From contig OZ220709.1 of the NCBI GenBank assembly GCA_965116665.1, positions 682,001-746,000 on the forward strand: a stretch of 64,000 nucleotides of DNA. Direction: 5' to 3'. Shown in pieces: positions 59,552 to 64,000 of the stretch. Within the stretch, counting starts at the first letter, position 1. Each line of letters opens with the position of its first letter. The translations under genes and the position numbers were made by a program. The stretch comes from Aldehydirespirator sp965116665. GTDB lineage: Bacteria; Actinomycetota; Acidimicrobiia; Acidimicrobiales; Aldehydirespiratoraceae. The notes beneath the pieces are model-generated. The model saw nothing but the letters and a program-made list of their open reading frames with translations, was not told where the DNA came from and ran no database searches.

Positions 59552-59598
59552 ACTTCTGTCAAGAATCCACCACACAGGTGGAAAATCGACAGGAGTTC
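59550..59598. terminator. 49-bp near-perfect palindrome between convergent gatB and MATE genes, copy 2
   Basis: Outer arms GAACTTCTGTC and GACAGGAGTTC (one mismatch) and inner arms TCCACC/GGTGGA around ACACA; A- and T-rich spacers between them act as short T-runs in both directions. It fits a bidirectional terminator and shares sequence with the element at 31495-31543. Confidence 0.7.
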
Positions 59599-59614
59599 GA
59601 ACGGGGCGACGGGC

Positions 59615-60934
59615 TCAGCGGTCGGCGCCGGTGACCTGCCAGCGGGTGCTGGCGAAGCGCCACAGCATCAGAGCGAGGCGGGTCGCCATCCAGGCGTGAA
59701 GGGCGGCCCAGAGCCAACCGATCCCGGCCCCGGCCGCCACGACCAGCAGCCCGCCGCCCACCAGCACCACGCCGGCGCCGACCATCGACACGGCCAGGAA
59801 GCGCAGGTCGCCCGCGCCGATCAGCACGCCGTCGAGGGCGAACACCACCCCTGCGGCGGGCTGGGAGAACCCGACGTGCAGCAGCAGGAAGGCCGCCAGC
59901 GAGATCACGGCGGCATCCTCGGTGAACACATGGGGCAGCACACCGGAGACGGCCAGCACCACCGCTCCCGTCAGCACGCCGGAGGCTGCGCCCCAACCGA
60001 TCATGCGCCGTCCCAGCGCACGGGCCCGGTCGGGCTGGCTTGCACCCAGGGCCAGGCCGATGAGGGCCTGCCCGGCGATGGCCACCGCGTCCAGCACCAG
60101 GGCCAGAACGGTCCAGACCTCGAACACGATCTGGTGCGCGGCCAGGTCGTCGGTGCCGATCCGGGCGGCCATCGCCACCGTCACCGTGAGGCTCGCCCTC
60201 AGCGCCGAGGTACGGATCAACAGATCCCAGCCGGCGATGGCCAAGCGCCGGATCACGGCCGGATCCGGCCTCAGGCCCACGCCGTGGCGGGCTACGGCCT
60301 GCCGGATCCACCAGACGAAGACGGCCGCAGCCGCCGCCTGGGCCACCACCGTCGACAGCGCCGAGGCGCCGATCCCCTGGTCGAAGCCGTACACCAGCAC
60401 CACCTCGAGCACGAAGTTCCCCACGGCGGAGCCCAGAGCCACCGCGAAGGGTCGCTTGGTGTCCTGGACGCCCCGCAGGTAGCCCACCCCGGCCAGCATG
60501 ACCAGCATGGCCGGCAGGCCGAACAGCGAGATGCGCAGGTACACGAGGGCGTTGCGGAGAACCTCGGGATCGTCTCCCCCGAGCGCGTTCACGAGCCAGG
60601 ACGACAGCAGCAGTCCGGCAACGGCCAGGACGATGCCCGCGGCCAATGCCAGCCAGATGCTCTGAACCGCCTGATGGGCGGCCCGGCGGTGCTCGCCCGC
60701 ACCCAGCAGCCGGGCCACGGCCGCGGTGGTGCCGTAGGCCAGGAAGATGAACATGGCGTGAGCGGTCAGCAGGATCGACGCGGCCAACGCCAGGCCGCCG
60801 AGCTGGGGAGTGCCGATGCGGCCCACGATGGCGGTGTCGGCGAGCACGTACAGCGGCTCGGCCACCAGCGCCCCGAGCGCGGGCCACGCCAGCCGCCAGA
60901 TCTCCCGGTCGTCGCGGGTAAGGCTCAGCCGCAC
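59615..60934 (-). CDS. MATE family efflux transporter (DinF-like)
   Basis: 439 residues with 12 spans: LAWPALGALVAEPLYVLADTAIVGRIGTPQLGGLALA is the MATE/DinF opening, and the second half repeats it (GTDDLAAHQIVFEVWTVLALVLDAVAIAGQALIG). Substrate unknown. GTG 60934 is chosen (GGGAG 9 bases upstream); the frame is open to an ATG at 61021 that lies inside dispersed repeat copy C, which would add 29 poorly conserved residues. Confidence 0.9.
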   Translation of the reverse strand: MRLSLTRDDREIWRLAWPALGALVAEPLYVLADTAIVGRIGTPQLGGLALAASILLTAHAMFIFLAYGTTAAVARLLGAGEHRRAAHQAVQSIWLALAAGIVLAVAGLLLSSWLVNALGGDDPEVLRNALVYLRISLFGLPAMLVMLAGVGYLRGVQDTKRPFAVALGSAVGNFVLEVVLVYGFDQGIGASALSTVVAQAAAAAVFVWWIRQAVARHGVGLRPDPAVIRRLAIAGWDLLIRTSALRASLTVTVAMAARIGTDDLAAHQIVFEVWTVLALVLDAVAIAGQALIGLALGASQPDRARALGRRMIGWGAASGVLTGAVVLAVSGVLPHVFTEDAAVISLAAFLLLHVGFSQPAAGVVFALDGVLIGAGDLRFLAVSMVGAGVVLVGGGLLVVAAGAGIGWLWAALHAWMATRLALMLWRFASTRWQVTGADR

Positions 60935-61016
60935 GGCGGTCGACTCCCGGCGGTCAACCCCGGAGGCGGCATAAGAACGTGCGCGGGTAGGTGTAACCGC
61001 CTCGCGCTGTGACGGG

Positions 61017-61111
61017 GTCATTCCCGCTCTTGTTCGCTGCGCTCACGGGCCGCTCGGGCCACGGCCCCGCCCGTATGGACCGGGTCCGCTCATCTACCCG
61101 CGGGGCCTCTA
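61017..61111 (-). repeat. Dispersed repeat, copy C, between the MATE and acyltransferase genes
   Basis: About 95 bp, on the plus strand GTCATTCCCGCTCTTGTTCG to GCGGGGCCTCTAAG. Nearly identical to copy B over the first 55 bases and diverged in the second part. The downstream -10 box starts 2-3 bases after its end. Confidence 0.85.
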
Positions 61112-61113
61112 AG

Positions 61114-61119
61114 TAGTCT
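61114..61119 (+). promoter_or_regulatory. -10 box of leaderless promoter upstream of the acyltransferase
   Basis: TAGTCT, 7 bases before ATG 61127 of a 12-codon leader ORF. Confidence 0.4.
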
Positions 61120-61126
61120 CGGAGCG

Positions 61127-61165
61127 ATGAGCGCACGGCGCAGAAACCTAGGCCGGGCAACCTGA
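61127..61165 (+). CDS. Possible 12-residue leader peptide
   Basis: ATG 61127 to TGA 61163-61165 encodes M-S-A-R-R-R-N-L-G-R-A-T, ending 1 base before the acyltransferase ATG 61167. The TAGTCT box is 7 bases upstream. Tentative; it may only couple translation. Confidence 0.35.
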   Translation: MSARRRNLGRAT

Positions 61166-61166
61166 C

Positions 61167-63419
61167 ATGAGCGTGTCGGCGCCCTCGGAGGCGGCCGCAT
61201 CCGAGGGCGCCGTCCGTGCGGCCTCGCGCCTTCCCGGCCTCGACGGGCTGCGGGGGCTGGCGGTGGCGTGGGTGCTCGCCTTCCACCTGTGGCCCGACGT
61301 GGTGCGGGGCGGCTGGCTGGGAGTGGGGCTGTTCTTCACGCTGTCGGGCTACCTGATCGCGGGGCTGCTCGACAGCGAGGTCACCACCACGGGCCGGCTG
61401 CGGCTGGGACGCTTCATGGCTCGGCGGGTCCGGCGGCTGCTGCCGGCCGCGCTGGTGACGATCGCGGCCACGCTGGCGTTGACGGCGCTCCTCGACGACC
61501 AGCCGCTGCGCATCATCGGCATCGACGCGCTTACCGCTGCGCTGAACGTGTTCAACTGGCACGCGTCCCTCGACGCGACCGGCTACGCAGGGATCTTCGA
61601 CGCCGCGCCGGAGCCCCTGGCCCACTTCTGGTCGCTCGCGATCGAGGAGCAGTTCTACCTGGTCTTCCCGGCCGCGGTGGCGCTGATCCGCCGGCCCGGC
61701 CGGGTGGTGGCCGCCATGGCGGCCATCGGCCTGGCCGGCGTGTGGCTGTGGTGGGGTTCGACCGACGCCTACGTGGCCACTCCCGTGCGGGCGCTGGAGA
61801 TCGCGGCCGGCGCGGGTCTGGCCGTGGCCCAGGCCCGCTACGGCGCGGTGCGGCGCCTGTTCCAGCCTCCCGAAGACCTGTCCCGTTCGTCACGGATTGC
61901 CTGGGCGGTGCTGCTGGCGGTCGCGGTGGCGCTAACCGTGGTCACGGTGGCCCGTCTCGGCCCCGACGACGGCCTGGTGTTCCGGGGCGGCCCCCAGCTC
62001 ATGGCCCTGTGCTGGGTGGTGCTGGTGATCGCCGCGGTGCGCGACGGCCGGCCGGCGAGGTTCATGTCGTGGGCGCCGCTGCGCTGGCTGGGCTTGCGCT
62101 CCTATGCCATCTACCTGTTCCACTGGCCGGTGATCGAGCTGACCGACTGGCACCCGGTAGTGGTGATCGCGGTCACTCTGGGCCTCGCGGAGGCGTCGTT
62201 CCATCTGCTGGAGATGCCGGTTCGCCGCGGGACGGGGCCGCGGGCCGTACCGGTGCTGGCCGTGGCCGCGGCCGCGGTGGTGGCCGTGTCGGCGGTGGCC
62301 GCGGCTGCGTCGGTGCCGGCGCGGGGCATCGCGGTGCGAGCCGAGGGCGCCGATGAACTGCCCGGATGGCTCACCACCCAGGATGGACCGAGCACCGCGG
62401 CGCCGACCACGCAACCAGCTCCGACCTCGGCTCCCGACCAGACGGTCCCCGACGCGGCTGCGACGACGATGCCGGACGCGCCCTCGACGACAGTCGGGCC
62501 GCCCGACGAGCCGTCCCAGGAGCCCGACCCGGCTGCACCGGAGTCCACCTCGCCGCCTTCGGAACGACCCGAGCCGGAACCGTCCCCGGTGACCTCGGAA
62601 CCGGTGGACACGGAGACGCCGCCGTCGGATCCGGACACCGAGCCCGTACAGGAAGCGGTGGACGGCACCGGAGAAGCGACCCCGGACACCACCGTGCCGC
62701 CGCAGCCGGATGCCACCCTGGCGGTGCCCATCGTCACCGTCCTCGGCGACTCGGCCGCGCTCTACATCGCCGACGGGCTGCGCGAGTGGGGCAGTGCCAG
62801 CCGGCTGATGGCGGTGGTGGACCAGTCCCGCATCGGCTGCTCCCCGGCGGGCACGCCCGACAGCGATTGGCGCAGCCTCCGGGGGAACCTCAACGACGGG
62901 GCCCACCCCATGGGATTCATCGACGGTCCCTGCCGGGACGATCTAATCCAGGAGGGCTCCAACGCGGTGCTCGTGGTCGACCACGGCGCGGTGCTGTTCG
63001 ACCATGCGAACGGCAACGGCGAATGGGTGTCGATCCTCGACCCCGGCCTGGCCTCCGATGTGGCCGACTCCTACCGGAGCCTCGTCTCCAAGGCCCGGGA
63101 CGTCGGTGCCCGGGTGGTGTTCACCACCGCGCCCCGACTGCTGCCGACGCCGGGCGATGAGGCCTCCAACCAGCCCCAGACCAGTCCCGAGAGGGCCGCG
63201 GCCTACAACGCGCTGCTCCGCGACCTGATCGATGAATTCGACGGGGTCGGCGGCGTCGAGGACGTCGAGCTGATCGACACTGCCCTCGTGCTGGACGCGT
63301 ACGGCTACGAGGGCGCCTACGGCCGGTCCGACGGCATGCACGTGGACTACGATCGGGCCGAGGCCTTCGCCGCCGAGATGCTGGGGCCCGCACTGCTGGC
63401 CCTGCTCGGCCACTCGTAG
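61167..63419 (+). CDS. Acyltransferase-3 / SGNH-hydrolase fusion (OafA/YrhL type)
   Basis: 750 residues. The membrane acyltransferase part (about 20-375, ten spans) opens RLPGLDGLRGLAVAWVLAFHLWP and has the catalytic His region, GLFFTLSGYLI, RRVRRLLPA, HFWSLAIEEQFYLVFP and LRSYAIYLFHWPVIEL. A Pro/Thr/Ser/Glu-rich linker (about 390-510) leads to an exported SGNH domain with GDSAALYIADGL (Ser nucleophile) and DGMHVD (Asp-His pair). Such proteins O-acetylate cell-surface glycans. The gene diverges from the MATE gene across repeat copy C. Confidence 0.92.
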   Translation: MSVSAPSEAAASEGAVRAASRLPGLDGLRGLAVAWVLAFHLWPDVVRGGWLGVGLFFTLSGYLIAGLLDSEVTTTGRLRLGRFMARRVRRLLPAALVTIAATLALTALLDDQPLRIIGIDALTAALNVFNWHASLDATGYAGIFDAAPEPLAHFWSLAIEEQFYLVFPAAVALIRRPGRVVAAMAAIGLAGVWLWWGSTDAYVATPVRALEIAAGAGLAVAQARYGAVRRLFQPPEDLSRSSRIAWAVLLAVAVALTVVTVARLGPDDGLVFRGGPQLMALCWVVLVIAAVRDGRPARFMSWAPLRWLGLRSYAIYLFHWPVIELTDWHPVVVIAVTLGLAEASFHLLEMPVRRGTGPRAVPVLAVAAAAVVAVSAVAAAASVPARGIAVRAEGADELPGWLTTQDGPSTAAPTTQPAPTSAPDQTVPDAAATTMPDAPSTTVGPPDEPSQEPDPAAPESTSPPSERPEPEPSPVTSEPVDTETPPSDPDTEPVQEAVDGTGEATPDTTVPPQPDATLAVPIVTVLGDSAALYIADGLREWGSASRLMAVVDQSRIGCSPAGTPDSDWRSLRGNLNDGAHPMGFIDGPCRDDLIQEGSNAVLVVDHGAVLFDHANGNGEWVSILDPGLASDVADSYRSLVSKARDVGARVVFTTAPRLLPTPGDEASNQPQTSPERAAAYNALLRDLIDEFDGVGGVEDVELIDTALVLDAYGYEGAYGRSDGMHVDYDRAEAFAAEMLGPALLALLGHS

Positions 63420-63471
63420 AGGCGGCGCGGCCGCCCACTCGGATGCCCGTTCCACGAACGCCGTCGTCCAG

Positions 63472-63500
63472 TTGCCTCCCACCGATCCAGCGGCCATAAT
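63472..63500 (+). promoter_or_regulatory. Promoter of the ilvB leader
   Basis: TTGCCT (63472-63477), 17-base spacer, CATAAT (63495-63500); 7 bases later the leader-peptide GTG begins, so the transcript is probably leaderless. Confidence 0.6.
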
Positions 63501-63507
63501 TGGAGAC

Positions 63508-63546
63508 GTGAACGACGTTGTCCTCCTCGTGGTAGTACTTGGCTGA
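63508..63546 (+). CDS. Branched-chain leader peptide of the ilv attenuator
   Basis: 12 codons: M(GTG)-N-D-V-V-L-L-V-V-V-L-G-stop. Eight consecutive Val/Leu codons (five Val, three Leu, no Ile) are what an ilv attenuator needs to sense charged tRNA. A terminator hairpin lies 36 bases after the stop, and ilvB starts 58 bases beyond that. Confidence 0.8.
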   Translation: MNDVVLLVVVLG

Positions 63547-63581
63547 CAGCGCGCGCTCGCAAACCCATCCGATCGTGCGCA

Positions 63582-63603
63582 GACCTCCCTCGGGAGGTCG
63601 TTT
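63582..63603 (+). terminator. Attenuator hairpin before ilvB
   Basis: GACCTCCC (63582-63589) pairs perfectly with GGGAGGTC (63592-63599), followed by GTTT. With the Val/Leu leader peptide upstream it forms a classical transcription attenuator. Confidence 0.7.
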
Positions 63604-63660
63604 CGCGTGCGGCCCGTTTCCCCTCGACCGAACCCCAGCAACCGCCCCGGAGGCCCGATC

Positions 63661-64000
63661 ATGGAAATGAACGGCGGACAAGCCCTCGTCAAGGCCCTCG
63701 AGCGCGAGGGCACCGAAGTGGTATTCGGGTTGCCCGGCGGCGCCATCCTGCCCGTGTACGACCCGATCATCGAGTCGCCGGTGCGCCACATCCTGGTGCG
63801 CCACGAGCAGGGAGCCGGCCATATGGCCGAGGGCTACGCCCACGCCACCGGGCGCCCCGGCGTCGTGATGATCACCTCCGGGCCCGGTGCCACCAACGTG
63901 GTCACCGCGCTGTGCGACGCCTACATGGACTCAGTCCCGGTGGTGTGCATCACCGGCCAGGTCCCCTACGCCGCCATCGGCACCGACGCCTTCCAGGAAT
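63661..64000 (+). CDS. ilvB: Acetolactate synthase large subunit, 3'-truncated by window edge
   Basis: First common step of valine, leucine and isoleucine synthesis (ThDP, FAD). The visible 113 residues show the N-terminal ThDP-binding domain: MNGGQALVKALEREGTEVVFGLPGGAILPVYD, catalytic Glu in VRHEQGAGHMAEGYA, SGPGATNVVTALCDAYMDSVPVV and ITGQVP. ATG 63661. Expression is very likely controlled by the attenuator just upstream. Confidence 0.95.
   Translation, partial: MEMNGGQALVKALEREGTEVVFGLPGGAILPVYDPIIESPVRHILVRHEQGAGHMAEGYAHATGRPGVVMITSGPGATNVVTALCDAYMDSVPVVCITGQVPYAAIGTDAFQE

Noticed and set aside
1..64000. tRNA, rRNA, transposase or integrase genes
   Set aside because: None could be recognised by eye; a tRNAscan/Infernal run would be needed to exclude small RNA genes.

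Overview
This is a high-GC, gene-dense chromosomal window with many GTG starts. It looks like an actinobacterium, most probably of the Acidimicrobiia type (an inference from gene content, not a database match). The evidence is the actinobacterial order hom-thrC-rho-rpmE, prfA-prmC-sua5-rpiB-glyA-wecA and the atp operon, a 13E12-type HNH protein, luciferase-like (F420-type) oxidoreductases, GatCAB, a MurA with Asp in place of the catalytic Cys, and TAnnnT promoters placed 6-8 bases before the start codon. I found no rRNA, tRNA or CRISPR array.

Layout. 1-4874: threonine genes hom (cut by the window edge) and thrC, then rho and rpmE (type B bL31). 4905-12803: a complete F1Fo ATP synthase operon (two small AtpZ/AtpI-like proteins, then atpB, E, F, H, A, G, D, C). 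12841-15721: glpX and two little-known proteins. 15856-18974: a B12-dependent acyl-CoA mutase operon whose active-site residues fit isobutyryl-CoA mutase better than methylmalonyl-CoA mutase, with a MeaB-type G-protein chaperone, diverging from ppk2. 20002-31481: accessory genes, including a dienelactone hydrolase, an HNH/DUF222 protein, a SnoaL-like protein and a five-gene McrBC-type restriction operon. 31640-40303: prfA, prmC, sua5, rpiB, glyA, wecA, an MFS transporter and murA. 40323-49224: NifU-like protein, GH15 hydrolase, rhomboid protease, iscS-mnmA, a vapBC toxin-antitoxin pair and rearrangement scars. 49389-59551: ligA, a DNA methyltransferase with two unknown small neighbours, a PASTA pseudokinase and gatC-gatA-gatB. 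59615-64000: MATE transporter, acyltransferase/SGNH protein, and the start of ilvB behind a classical attenuator.

Main points for a second look. (1) The Rho protein at the canonical rho locus keeps the fold but has lost the Walker A lysine, the catalytic glutamate, the arginine finger and the R-loop lysine. (2) A dispersed repeat of about 95 bp sits just upstream of leaderless promoters (ligA, gatC, the acyltransferase gene), and a shorter copy is inserted in frame inside the ACT domain of homoserine dehydrogenase. (3) Several genes have tandem duplications spanning a start or stop codon. Between gatC and gatA these make a chain of three 17-codon mini-ORFs, each overlapping the next start by GTGA; a shorter chain precedes atpA. 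(4) The McrBC operon carries a zinc-ribbon protein and two paralogous unknown proteins with duplicated promoters. (5) The icmA-like mutase and ppk2 diverge from overlapping -10 boxes on opposite strands. (6) ilvB is preceded by a leaderless Val/Leu leader peptide and a terminator hairpin.
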